NCBI GenBank assembly: GCA_903923925.1
Contig: CAIXZF010000035.1
Location: 434,001 to 498,000 of the forward strand
Source of the DNA: an uncultured Bacteroidales bacterium
GTDB lineage: Bacteria > Bacteroidota > Bacteroidia > Bacteroidales > CAIXZF01
Direction: 5' to 3'
Length of the DNA: 64,000 nucleotides
Position numbers and translations under genes: made by a program. Below, piece by piece: positions 55,092 to 64,000 of this stretch. The notes below the pieces were generated by a model. It saw only the letters and a program-made list of their open reading frames with translations, searched no databases and was not told the origin of the DNA. How positions within the stretch are numbered: the first letter of the stretch is position 1; every line of letters starts with the position of its first letter.

Positions 55092-56756
55092 ATGAAAAAT
55101 AAATTTATTCTATTTGTATTGATTCTTTTTGCATCTGGAGTTGCATCCGGTCAGAATTTCACTGAAATACTTGGCAGGCCAACAACTACAACTATTACAG
55201 TGAGTATTTTGTTTGACCAGCAGGCAGAAGTGTATTGGGAATTGGGGACTTCACCGGGAAATTATACCATAACCACTTCGACCTTCACAGCGGTTTCGGA
55301 TTCAGCATTCGAAGCTGATTTTCCAAGTTTATCTCCTAATACAAAGTATTATTATAAAACCAGATATCGTCTGGCAGGGACAAGCGGAATCTTTTTATCC
55401 GGTATAGAACATACTTTTCATACACAACGTCCAGCCGGAAGCACTTATAAATTTGCCATAGAGGCTGATCCTCATCTTGATACGAATACAAATTATAGCT
55501 CCTATACGCTAACGTTACAGAATATTCTGGCAAAGAATCCTGATTTTCTCATTGATCTGGGAGATAATTTTATGTCGGAAAAACTTCCTGTACAATCACA
55601 AACACAAAATGAAATCACAAATCGTCATCGGTTGTACAGGCCATTTTATAGTACAGCCTGTCATTCTGTTCCACTTTACCTTGTTTTAGGTAATCATGAA
55701 GGAGAAAATGGATGGTTGCTTAATGGATCAGCGAATAGCATGCCTGTGATAGCTGCAAATACGAGGAAATTATTCTATCCCAATCCTATTCCAAACTCTT
55801 TTTATTCAGGTGATACTATCCCAGAGAATTTTGTTGGACTTCGGGAGAATTATTATTCATGGGAGTGGGGAAATGCACTTTTTGTTGTCCTTGATCCTTA
55901 CTGGTACACTGTTTCCAAACCTGACTGGGGCTGGACCTTGGGAGAAGATCAATATAACTGGTATAAAAATACGGTGACCAACAGTCAGGCAAAATTCAAA
56001 TTTGTTTTCTGTCACCAGTTGGTTGGAGGCGATGGGACGAACGGCCGGGGAGGTACTGAGTTTGCGCATCTTTGGGAAATGGGAGGATATAACCTGGATT
56101 CAACATGGGGTTTTACTTCCTTTCGTCCGGGCTGGGTTAAACCAGTTCATACGATTATGGTCGAAAATAATGTAAATATTTTCTTTCATGGACACGATCA
56201 TTTTTATGGTAAGCAAGATTTAGATGGGGTTGTATATCAGGAAGTTCCTCAACCTTCATCAAAAAATATTACGAATATTTCCGGATTGCAATATGGTTAT
56301 ACGAATGGGATTTTCCTTCCGAGTCGTGGATATTTATTGGTGACTATCACAGATTCAAGTGCTAAAGTAGATTATATTCGAACCTATCTTCCCTCTGAAG
56401 AGAATACTACACGACACAATGGGGATATTGGCCATACTTACACCCTCACTTCAATAACAACTGGCCTTACAGAAAACGACGAATTTAGTGGTTTTACTCT
56501 TGAACAAAATTATCCGAATCCATTTAATCAGGAAACGACTATAAAATACCAATTACAAACAACGAATGTGGTTCAGTTAATACTGTATGATATTCTGGGA
56601 AGAGAAATCAGAACACTGGTAAACCAAAATCAAAATCCAGGGAATTATTCTGTATTCATGAAACCCGGAGAACTAAATTTAAAGGAAGGTATTTATTTCT
56701 ATAAATTGAATTGCGGAAATTATTCGAAAAGTCTGAAGATGGTTTATTACAAATAA
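55092..56756 (+). CDS. Secreted metallophosphoesterase, purple acid phosphatase-like, with T9SS tail (copy B)
   Basis: 554 residues with a signal peptide (ending near ASGQ). It is similar to copy A along the whole length up to the tail (both begin ILGRPT and contain SILFDQQAEVYW). Metal motifs are ADPH, LGDN, GNHEGE, CHQ and GHDH. The tail differs from copy A: it begins EQNYPNPFNQETTIKY, the FlgD-like T9SS type. Different tails on duplicated catalytic domains suggest tail swapping by recombination or separate evolution after duplication. Confidence 0.85.
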   Translation: MKNKFILFVLILFASGVASGQNFTEILGRPTTTTITVSILFDQQAEVYWELGTSPGNYTITTSTFTAVSDSAFEADFPSLSPNTKYYYKTRYRLAGTSGIFLSGIEHTFHTQRPAGSTYKFAIEADPHLDTNTNYSSYTLTLQNILAKNPDFLIDLGDNFMSEKLPVQSQTQNEITNRHRLYRPFYSTACHSVPLYLVLGNHEGENGWLLNGSANSMPVIAANTRKLFYPNPIPNSFYSGDTIPENFVGLRENYYSWEWGNALFVVLDPYWYTVSKPDWGWTLGEDQYNWYKNTVTNSQAKFKFVFCHQLVGGDGTNGRGGTEFAHLWEMGGYNLDSTWGFTSFRPGWVKPVHTIMVENNVNIFFHGHDHFYGKQDLDGVVYQEVPQPSSKNITNISGLQYGYTNGIFLPSRGYLLVTITDSSAKVDYIRTYLPSEENTTRHNGDIGHTYTLTSITTGLTENDEFSGFTLEQNYPNPFNQETTIKYQLQTTNVVQLILYDILGREIRTLVNQNQNPGNYSVFMKPGELNLKEGIYFYKLNCGNYSKSLKMVYYK

Positions 56757-56774
56757 TATCAAAAAATTAGTGCC

Positions 56775-59030
56775 ATGTATATTTTACCTGACAGGATGTT
56801 TATTCTTTTTATTAGTCTGGCTATAGCTGTTTCAGCTGCACAAGCACAGAAGCTTCTGCCTTTTAAATTACCTGATACTCAGCAAAGTCTAAGCTTTACT
56901 ACAACACAGGGAGAAGATGCTGATTATCTTATTAATCCACTGTCTTTTAAGGATAATGGTGATGGAACTATAACAGATAATGTCACAGGGTTAATGTGGC
57001 AGAAAACTGATGGTGGTGAAATGACCATTGAAAATTCGACAACGTATTGTAACAATCTTACTTTGGCAGGGTATTCCGACTGGCGACTTCCAACTGGCAT
57101 GGAGTTGTTTAGTATAAATCACTATAATCACCTTAATCCGGCATTAGACACTGTTTATTTTACAAAAACGCTGGCGGAGTATTGGTGGACCAGCGAAAAA
57201 AGGTTTGATGATCAGACTAAAATATGGGCTGTTAATGCAGGTGGAGGTATTGGAGCTCACCCTAAATCTGAAACACTAAGTGCTGGTGGTATCAAGAGAT
57301 TCCATGTAAGAGCTGTCAGAAATCTGTATTCAACAACATTCACAGTTTCTCACTTTACAGACAATGGTGATGGAACAATTTCAGATAATTTTACAGGACT
57401 TATCTGGCAGAAAGTACTGCCAACAAATGCGATGAACTGGGAAGCAGCCCTGCTTTACGGCAATAGTCTATCATTGGCCGGTAAAGCAGATTGGCGACTT
57501 CCAAATATTAAGGAGCTTCAATCCCTGAATGATGTAAATCAGATCAATCCATCTTTCAGCAATAGTTTCTTCTCCAATTTGGCTGTTGGGAATTACTGGT
57601 CATCAACTACTCTTCAAAATACAAATACAAAAGCCTGGGATATTAATACGATGTATGGTATAGTTTCATACAACGATAAAACGATACAGGAACATGTTAT
57701 ACTTGTTAGAGGAGGACTTGATAATTTGTATTTGAATATAAATGAAGTGCAAATCCCGGGAGGAGAATTTGTGATGGGAGATCATTTTGGTTTTGTAGAT
57801 CCAAACCATCCAAGTGATGAAATTCCTCTTCATACTGTAAAAGTCGACTCTTTTATTATTACGAATACAGAAACTACTAATCAACAGTTTCTTGCGTTTC
57901 TGAATTCTGCCTTATTAAGTGGTTCAATTCATGTTCAGAATAATATTGTTTACAATATTAGCGACACAAACAGGATCTGTTTTACCAATCAGTTTGCTCC
58001 GTATTACAGTATTTCTTACAATGGCACATCATTTACTATGGCTGATTTCAGGGCAAATCATCCGATGGTTGGAGTGATGTGGATAGGAGCTGCAGCTTAT
58101 TGTAATTGGCTTAGCCAGCAGAATGGTTTACAAGAATGCTATAACACGGTGACCTGGAACTGTGATTTTTCTAAAGATGGTTATCGCCTTCCCACTGAAG
58201 CCGAATGGGAATATTCTGCTAGGGGAGGTCATTTAAACCCATACTTCAATTATCCTTGTGGTGATTCTGTAATTCTGAATCAGGCTAATTTACCAGCCTC
58301 TGGTGACCCTTATGAATCAGGGTCTAGTCCGAATACCACACCAGTTGGTTTTTATGATGGGACACTAAAGCAGAAATCTGACTACAATTGGCCAGGTTCT
58401 GCAACTAATTACCAGACTTCGAATGGTGAAAACTCATATGGTCTATTTGATGTTCAGGGTAATGTATGGGAATTTGTTAATGATTGGTACGGGCAAAATT
58501 ACTACAGCCAGAGTCCATATAACAATCCTCAGGGTCCTGTTTCCGGATTTATTATGCCTGATGGGAAACCATACAGAGGAATGCGTGGGGGGAATTGGTA
58601 TAATGGATATACAATTAATGGCGTAAACGATGGCCATTCAAGGGTTTCCAACAGGAATCCTTCCTACTACCGCGGGCCTCAGGATCCAAATCATCCATGG
58701 TACCATGTTGGTTTCAGGATTGCGAGAAATTTAGTGGCAACAACTGGAATAGGAGATAATACTCCTGAAAATATTCAATTTATTCAAAATTATCCGAATC
58801 CATTTACAACTGGCACAACAATCTCATTTACACTGCAAAAAACTGAGAATGTAAAACTTACAGTATTTAATATCCTTGGTAAGGAGGTTGCACAATTAGT
58901 AAATGAACACTTGAATTCAGGTAAATACAATATCCAATGGAGATCAATTGATTTTCCAGGAGGTATTTATACATGTAAACTACAGATTGACAAACAATTT
59001 TCAACAATAAAAATGATTTTAGTAAAATAG
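56775..59030 (+). CDS. Secreted DUF1566 x2 / sulfatase-modifying-factor-like protein with T9SS tail
   Basis: 751 residues. The signal peptide ends near AQAQ. A start at 56796 would give a shorter one. Two DUF1566 (Lcl-like) domains follow, both with DNGDGTI, TGLMWQK or TGLIWQK, and DWRLP (about 55-185 and 194-315). A formylglycine-generating-enzyme-like C-type lectin fold spans about 325-655 (IPGGEFVMGD, RLPTEAEWEYSARGG, DVQGNVWEF, RGGNWYNG, GFRIAR). The cysteines that hold copper in true formylglycine-generating enzymes are not seen in the RGGNWYNG region, so it is probably not an active FGE. The tail is FlgD-like T9SS (QNYPNPFTTGTTI). Confidence 0.82.
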   Translation: MYILPDRMFILFISLAIAVSAAQAQKLLPFKLPDTQQSLSFTTTQGEDADYLINPLSFKDNGDGTITDNVTGLMWQKTDGGEMTIENSTTYCNNLTLAGYSDWRLPTGMELFSINHYNHLNPALDTVYFTKTLAEYWWTSEKRFDDQTKIWAVNAGGGIGAHPKSETLSAGGIKRFHVRAVRNLYSTTFTVSHFTDNGDGTISDNFTGLIWQKVLPTNAMNWEAALLYGNSLSLAGKADWRLPNIKELQSLNDVNQINPSFSNSFFSNLAVGNYWSSTTLQNTNTKAWDINTMYGIVSYNDKTIQEHVILVRGGLDNLYLNINEVQIPGGEFVMGDHFGFVDPNHPSDEIPLHTVKVDSFIITNTETTNQQFLAFLNSALLSGSIHVQNNIVYNISDTNRICFTNQFAPYYSISYNGTSFTMADFRANHPMVGVMWIGAAAYCNWLSQQNGLQECYNTVTWNCDFSKDGYRLPTEAEWEYSARGGHLNPYFNYPCGDSVILNQANLPASGDPYESGSSPNTTPVGFYDGTLKQKSDYNWPGSATNYQTSNGENSYGLFDVQGNVWEFVNDWYGQNYYSQSPYNNPQGPVSGFIMPDGKPYRGMRGGNWYNGYTINGVNDGHSRVSNRNPSYYRGPQDPNHPWYHVGFRIARNLVATTGIGDNTPENIQFIQNYPNPFTTGTTISFTLQKTENVKLTVFNILGKEVAQLVNEHLNSGKYNIQWRSIDFPGGIYTCKLQIDKQFSTIKMILVK

Positions 59031-59039
59031 GAGGGACCA

Positions 59040-60701
59040 ATGAAGAAAGTTAAAAGTGTAGTACTGATGCAGATATTTGTAGCATTCGCATTTACAGGAA
59101 TAACATTTGGACAAACACAAACAGTTGGTTTGTTTTTAAGTGATACAGCTCAGGTTTGTGATGGGTATACTTTATTTGCACCCAAACACAATACTATGAC
59201 TTATCTGATTAATAATGAAGGCCGTAAGATTCATGAATGGTCAAACAGCACTTATCCTCCGGGACAAACGGTATACCTTCTTGAAAATGGTAACCTCTTG
59301 CGCGCCTGTATGATACCTGGACAATTAGGTACAGGAGGAGGAGAAGGCGGCCGGATAGAGGAATACACCTGGAATGACAGCCTGGTTTGGTCAATGAATT
59401 ATGCCACTACAACATACATGCAGCATCATGATATCAAAAAGCTCCCTAACGGGAATATTATAATGCTTGTTGTGGAGAAAAAGATGATGTCGGATATTTT
59501 AGCTGCTGGATTCGATACAACTGATTTTCAACCTGAAGTACAGCAACATGGCTTTATGCTTCCCGATGCTGTTATAGAAATTCAGCCAACATATCCTTCG
59601 GGTGGAACAGTAGTGTGGCAATGGCATGTATGGGATCATCTTATCCAGGAATTTGATGCTACAAAGTTGAATTATGGAGATGTAAGCGTCCATCCTGAAC
59701 TGATTGATGCTGCTGGAGATCATAAAAAGTTACCACTTTTCTGGAATCACATGAACTCCATTGACTATAATCCTGCATTTGACCAGATTGCTGTTAGTGT
59801 GAGGGGCAACAGTGAGGTTTGGATAATTGATCATAGCACAACAACTTCACAGGCGGCAGGGCATACAGGCGGTACCCATGGAAAGGGTGGCGATTTATTA
59901 TACCGCTGGGGTAACCCGATTACGTACGGTGCAGGAACTGCCAATGATCAGAAGTACTATCAGCAACATGACGTAGAGTGGATTAAACCTGGGAATCCAG
60001 GAGCTGGAAATCTTACCTGCTTCAACAATGGTGCTAATCTAATGTACTCAACGGTTGATGAAATAGTGCCTCCTGTTGATTTGAACGGGAATTATACTTA
60101 CGTGGCCGGTTCGGCATATGGACCGCAAAATTTTACATGGACTTATCAGGCGACACCTCCAACGTCCTTCTATTCCGAAAATATTTCAGGTGCGCAACGA
60201 TTACCCAATGGGAATACAATTGTTTGCGAAGGGGCACATGGTAACTTCATCGAAGTAACACCAAATCACAATGTAGTATGGAAATATCTTTGTCCAGCTG
60301 ATGCAAACGGACCCTTAACTCAGGGAAATGTAATACCAAATGATCCTACACATCCCGGAGAATTTATGAATGCCGTTTTCAGGGTTTATAAGTACGATCC
60401 TTCCTATTCTGCATTTACTGGTAAGGTGCTAACCCCGGGGAATTTCATAGAACTTTATCCCGCAGGGATTAATGAAACCAAAGAAGTAAAGTATATGGTT
60501 TACCCTAATCCTTTCGTCAATACTATTTCCATCAGGAATTCATCGGGCAATGAGGAATATCTGCTAATAAACGCTATTGGTCAAACTCTTTGGTCGGGGA
60601 AAAATATTGAAAAACAGGATTTTAGCTTCCTGCCTAAAGGAATTTATAGTTTGCTGGTTTATGATCAGGAAACAGTGTCTACGCTTAAGTTAATTAAGTG
60701 A
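59040..60701 (+). CDS. Arylsulfotransferase-like secreted protein with T9SS tail (paralogue 3)
   Basis: 553 residues with a signal peptide (ending near TFGQ). Shared motifs: YMQHHDIKKLPNGN, WNHMNSIDYN, IDHSTTTSQAAGH, GGDLLYRWGNP and QQHDVEWI. It is closer to paralogue 1 than to paralogue 2 in the central region. The short tail (KYMVYPNPFVNTI to TLKLIK) is a T9SS domain. It is the last gene of the plus-strand cluster, 9 bp after the DUF1566/FGE-like gene and convergent with the alpha-2-macroglobulin gene. Confidence 0.77.
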   Translation: MKKVKSVVLMQIFVAFAFTGITFGQTQTVGLFLSDTAQVCDGYTLFAPKHNTMTYLINNEGRKIHEWSNSTYPPGQTVYLLENGNLLRACMIPGQLGTGGGEGGRIEEYTWNDSLVWSMNYATTTYMQHHDIKKLPNGNIIMLVVEKKMMSDILAAGFDTTDFQPEVQQHGFMLPDAVIEIQPTYPSGGTVVWQWHVWDHLIQEFDATKLNYGDVSVHPELIDAAGDHKKLPLFWNHMNSIDYNPAFDQIAVSVRGNSEVWIIDHSTTTSQAAGHTGGTHGKGGDLLYRWGNPITYGAGTANDQKYYQQHDVEWIKPGNPGAGNLTCFNNGANLMYSTVDEIVPPVDLNGNYTYVAGSAYGPQNFTWTYQATPPTSFYSENISGAQRLPNGNTIVCEGAHGNFIEVTPNHNVVWKYLCPADANGPLTQGNVIPNDPTHPGEFMNAVFRVYKYDPSYSAFTGKVLTPGNFIELYPAGINETKEVKYMVYPNPFVNTISIRNSSGNEEYLLINAIGQTLWSGKNIEKQDFSFLPKGIYSLLVYDQETVSTLKLIK

Positions 60702-60726
60702 TTTATGGTTCATCGCACTATCTGAA

Positions 60727-63700
60727 TTAGCGAACCCTAATCTCTTTTTTCGTATTCAAGCCAAATCGGTCAGGGTAATACATCAAAGATGCCTTTACAG
60801 GTAGTAGGGTGGATTTACCCTCAAATCTTGGCTGAAGTAAGATTGACATCTTGTGATTGCCTTTTGGCAGGTTCCGGCAGAAAATTACCACTTTATCATC
60901 AAAGTATTCACGGTTCACTTCGTAAGGCATTTTTTCTGCAAGCTTGTCTGAATAATAACAAGAAGAAGGAATAGGAATTTCAATCATTACGTATTCTGTT
61001 GATTTGTAGGCAGTAATATCAATTTTGTATGTTGCCGGTATTGATTTCCTGAGTTCATTCCTTGTTTTATTATCTTGATCGAACCAGGTATTTATTTTGA
61101 ACAAACTATCAACAGATTTTGGGTTTCGCTCGATTCTATAATGAAATACGGAAAAGTATATTGGAGCTCCATTTTTTGCTATTGAAATTGGCTTTTCATT
61201 GGAAAATTTAATTGAATGAGGATATTTCTTAACAAGGTAAGACTGACCATTTACGAAAATCTCCGGATCAATCATTTTTCTAAGTTGTATTTCTTCAAGA
61301 ATATCATCAACAATACGGTTTAACATTACTGCCTGCTCAATTGTATTGCGTGCCATTTCACTGTGGTTGAGGAAGTATTTTCGTATGCCCTGCAACAGTT
61401 CTTTGCGATCAATGGTGTCGTGTTTTAATACTTCATAGGCTAATGCAGAAGTAGGTATAATATTGGTTTTAAAGTTGAGGACTTCTTCACCCCAAAATAT
61501 ACCAGTTTTAGTCTGGTTCATTGAAGAAATAAGCGGTTCAATAGATACAGGTAAATTCATAATCTGCTTTAACCTCATCAATCTGAATTCATCCTGTAAA
61601 CTCAACTTTCTTCTATCAAAATCTTCAACTTGTTTTTTGTAATCGATTTTATCGTAAAAGCCGGATAGAATTTCCAGTGCATATAGCCTGTCTGTTACTC
61701 CAAGCAGATTGATATTTGAGCGGAGGTATTCGGCTCCACGGATATTTGCATGGGTGTGAAATCCAGCATTTATTGCCATATTCAGAGCTTCAATAATATA
61801 GCAGCTCATCCAGTATTCAGGACTATTCTCCATGGTCCACCAACCCCAGGCTCCATCTTTACGCTGGGATTTTTCCAGAATTTTAATGAGTTTTACTATT
61901 AGTCTGTCGTCAGTAAATTCTTTTCCAACTGCCTTGAATATAGTTTTTTCTGCCAGCAGAGCTTTTAATTTCGAAGCAGTTTGCTCATTACAACCGTAGG
62001 AATAGTTTTTAAGTTTATCAATATGGTTTAGAAGAAGATCTAACTGATTGTTTGTAACAGTAACCATTGTTCTTCCTGAAGCTGTATCTGAAGGGAAATT
62101 TAAAATAGTATCAGCTTCACTAATAAAATTGTCTGCATTAACCACTTCAGTTCCATTAACAATAACCGGAATTTCCCTTTCTTCTCCATCGATGTAATTA
62201 TCGTTTGTTTTGAACGAATATTCAACCTTGTATTTGCCTGCTGAATCAATTGACATAGTTAACGAATCCGTCAGAAAAGTCTTTACGCTGTGGGATTGGG
62301 AGAACTTCTGGCCTTTATTAATGCTGAATAATGTTGTTACAGGGATTTCTTTATCTGTGTAATTATATGTCTTTCCAATTATTTTTATTGAATCATTTTC
62401 AACCATAAATTTCGGAAGAGCAAGTGTCGCATTCAGAGGTTTATATGCTTTAATGTCGGATAGTCCCAAGCCGGTTCTTTTGTGGTAATCAATTGCAGGA
62501 ACCATTGTTTTCCAGAGGGTTTGATTGTCGGGAAAAATAACAGTAAAATGTGTTTCACCCTTTTTATCAGTCAGTAAGTTTGGAATAAAATAGGCATAAT
62601 CCCTGAATTTGGATCTTATCCTGTTAGCATTCGTATCTCCTTTAATCCTATCGAGAAATTCGTTGAATTTATTTTTCCCTTTAAGCGAATCAGAATCAGA
62701 TGATGAAGTTGAATTTGCATCAGAGCCGGCATCAGATCCGGGAAGAATTGATTTGAAAAGATTGCTTTTTCCCAATGTTGAGATTACTCCTGCAACGCTT
62801 CCTGTAAATAATCCAAATGACATTCCTCCCATAGACGTAATCTGTATGTTGTTAAGGCTGGCACATGCACTAGTATAACTGTCTGTGCCATATCTCATTG
62901 CATTGTCAGAAATAACAGATTCGTTCAGTACCCAACCATAAGGCTGGCCTGCTGAGTTTGGAAGAAAAAGATGGATTTCGGTATGCTTGCCAATAGCCAG
63001 GAATAGTTGATTAACGGTATAAAATTTGCCATTAACAAATATCTTAAGCTGAACATTCACATTTTGCCCGGCTTCCAATCCAAAATAACCGATCTGGTTT
63101 GTAATTGCTCCGTTAATAAATTCTCCAGCATTTTCCATGAAAATCGTCACCCTGTCGATAGGATTATTATTCTGATCGAAAACATATCCGCTTAATTTCG
63201 TTGTCTTCGAAATTCCTTTATCTATCCGTTTAATTTCGGTTATTGGGACAGGAGGGTTATCGAAACCTCTGGGAGCAGGTCTGTTCAGTTCAACAATTCG
63301 TTCTTCTGCTTTTGTAATTAACAAACTATCATAGGGTTGAAAATTTGTTGAGCTGATAAATTTGTAGTTGCTGCCATCTGCTTTTACAGGATAATTTTTA
63401 AAGAAACAAATTGAATCGTCACCAGTGACGATCAGAATGTCGTAACGTCCAGGTTTCAAATTATAATTAGTAAAGCAAGGATTGTAACAAATTCTTGAAG
63501 ATTTCTCCTCTTCTTTGTTGAATATCCAGATCTTTTTAATCGCTCGACCGGATAGATTTTTAAATATCAAATTCGACCAGGGATTTTCATTCCAGGTATA
63601 CCCATAATCATGCAATGCAGGGTGGTTTCTAACAGGTTTTGAAATTGAAACCGGAGGTGGGATAATTTCATGTTTCCCAATTTGATATGGCCATTCGTAT

Positions 63701-64000
63701 CGCCTGTCCGCCAATGGTATAATCGATGATGGTGCCATGTTCAGCATGTTTAAAGGTACCTTATCTGCTACTTGAGTGAGATCTTTTGAAGTTATAGAAT
63801 TATCGTAGAAACGATAGCCTGAGCCAGGTTCAAAGTAAAATTCAGAAGTGTCAAAACCAGGAAATACCAATTTTATGGCACCTCGTTCAAAAGGACCGGC
63901 AATGTAATAATTCCCGGTTTCAGTAACAGCTGCAGTATGACTATATGTAGTACCGCAATAAACTTTATTTCCTTGCACAAGGAAAAAATGTCTGGTTTTT
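60727..64000 (-). CDS. Alpha-2-macroglobulin-like protein (5' end outside window)
   Basis: The frame is open to the window edge on the minus strand (a GTG at 63978 is only the first possible start inside), so the N-terminal part is missing. Visible parts, in numbering from 63978: a carboxypeptidase-regulatory-like beta domain (about 250-335), the A2M domain (about 450-520, FRDYAYFIPNLLTD) and the thioester domain with YGCNEQT near 660. The Cys and Gln of the GCxEQ thioester are both present, so covalent protease trapping is possible. A long helical thioester-barrel region with DGAWGWW follows. Such proteins protect the periplasm from foreign proteases. It ends 25 bp from the convergent sulfotransferase gene. 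Confidence 0.88.
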   Translation of the reverse strand, partial: KTRHFFLVQGNKVYCGTTYSHTAAVTETGNYYIAGPFERGAIKLVFPGFDTSEFYFEPGSGYRFYDNSITSKDLTQVADKVPLNMLNMAPSSIIPLADRRYEWPYQIGKHEIIPPPVSISKPVRNHPALHDYGYTWNENPWSNLIFKNLSGRAIKKIWIFNKEEEKSSRICYNPCFTNYNLKPGRYDILIVTGDDSICFFKNYPVKADGSNYKFISSTNFQPYDSLLITKAEERIVELNRPAPRGFDNPPVPITEIKRIDKGISKTTKLSGYVFDQNNNPIDRVTIFMENAGEFINGAITNQIGYFGLEAGQNVNVQLKIFVNGKFYTVNQLFLAIGKHTEIHLFLPNSAGQPYGWVLNESVISDNAMRYGTDSYTSACASLNNIQITSMGGMSFGLFTGSVAGVISTLGKSNLFKSILPGSDAGSDANSTSSSDSDSLKGKNKFNEFLDRIKGDTNANRIRSKFRDYAYFIPNLLTDKKGETHFTVIFPDNQTLWKTMVPAIDYHKRTGLGLSDIKAYKPLNATLALPKFMVENDSIKIIGKTYNYTDKEIPVTTLFSINKGQKFSQSHSVKTFLTDSLTMSIDSAGKYKVEYSFKTNDNYIDGEEREIPVIVNGTEVVNADNFISEADTILNFPSDTASGRTMVTVTNNQLDLLLNHIDKLKNYSYGCNEQTASKLKALLAEKTIFKAVGKEFTDDRLIVKLIKILEKSQRKDGAWGWWTMENSPEYWMSCYIIEALNMAINAGFHTHANIRGAEYLRSNINLLGVTDRLYALEILSGFYDKIDYKKQVEDFDRRKLSLQDEFRLMRLKQIMNLPVSIEPLISSMNQTKTGIFWGEEVLNFKTNIIPTSALAYEVLKHDTIDRKELLQGIRKYFLNHSEMARNTIEQAVMLNRIVDDILEEIQLRKMIDPEIFVNGQSYLVKKYPHSIKFSNEKPISIAKNGAPIYFSVFHYRIERNPKSVDSLFKINTWFDQDNKTRNELRKSIPATYKIDITAYKSTEYVMIEIPIPSSCYYSDKLAEKMPYEVNREYFDDKVVIFCRNLPKGNHKMSILLQPRFEGKSTLLPVKASLMYYPDRFGLNTKKEIRVR

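Noticed and set aside
43688-60701. CRISPR array or phage structural genes in the repeat-rich secreted-protein region
   Set aside because: The repeats are protein domains that differ in DNA sequence. There are no regularly spaced identical repeats and no phage proteins.

Overview
The window looks like a chromosomal piece of a member of the Bacteroidota. Supporting signs: about ten of the genes encode secreted or lipid-anchored proteins, several with type IX secretion (T9SS) C-terminal sorting domains. Promoters match the Bacteroidota consensus (TTTG or TTG, 19-21 bp, TAnnTTTG). Ribosome binding sites are A-rich and lack strong Shine-Dalgarno sequences. Typical families of the phylum are present (PspC/PadR pair, GWxTD, DUF502, DUF2520, TIGR02757, a CcmF-type protein, ComEC without a metallo-beta-lactamase domain). 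No rRNA, CRISPR array, prophage or recognisable transposase was seen. There is one tRNA gene (tRNA-Asp).

Layout. 1-8.6 kb: the 5' end of a fused 2-oxoacid dehydrogenase E1 gene, a PadR/PspC pair with a clear operator, a rubrerythrin-like protein with eroded iron ligands, an esterase-like lipoprotein, a small lipoprotein and an outer-membrane protein with three SPOR-like repeats. 8.84-17.46 kb: an apparently inserted segment of about 8.6 kb. It splits a native TIGR02757/DUF2400 gene whose two ends remain as pseudogene pieces at 8648-8845 and 17455-17634, and it carries an intact paralogue of that same gene in the opposite orientation, two semialdehyde dehydrogenases and a tungstate/molybdate ABC transporter. 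17.5-25.7 kb: a minus-strand operon comEC - rmuC (with an in-frame stop) - GWxTD - rlmB - PMT-type glycosyltransferase - MORN-repeat lipoprotein - (broken TIGR02757). 25.8-29.2 kb: a T9SS protein, a thioredoxin-like protein and a SpoIID/LytB protein. 29.2-37.4 kb: a minus-strand envelope/housekeeping operon (ccmF-like, DUF2520, kdsC-like, UbiA, maf, DUF502, surE, small membrane protein, lpxB). 37.5-43.6 kb: a GNAT-like protein, a tocopherol-cyclase-like protein, a secreted unknown, tRNA-Asp and a copper P-type ATPase.

43.7-60.7 kb is a surface/secreted-protein region. It has a 1066-residue GEVED/choice-of-anchor L/dockerin-like protein, a mono-haem lipoprotein, and a plus-strand run that ends with seven closely spaced genes. 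These encode three arylsulfotransferase-like enzymes in total, two tandem purple-acid-phosphatase-like metallophosphoesterases, a DUF1566/sulfatase-modifying-factor-like protein, a large conserved secreted protein of unknown role, and a chimeric regulator that joins the front of a LytS-type histidine kinase to the back of a LytTR response regulator. The genes plausibly act together outside the cell on sulfated or phosphorylated compounds, but the substrate cannot be read from sequence. The window ends inside an alpha-2-macroglobulin-like gene with an intact thioester motif.
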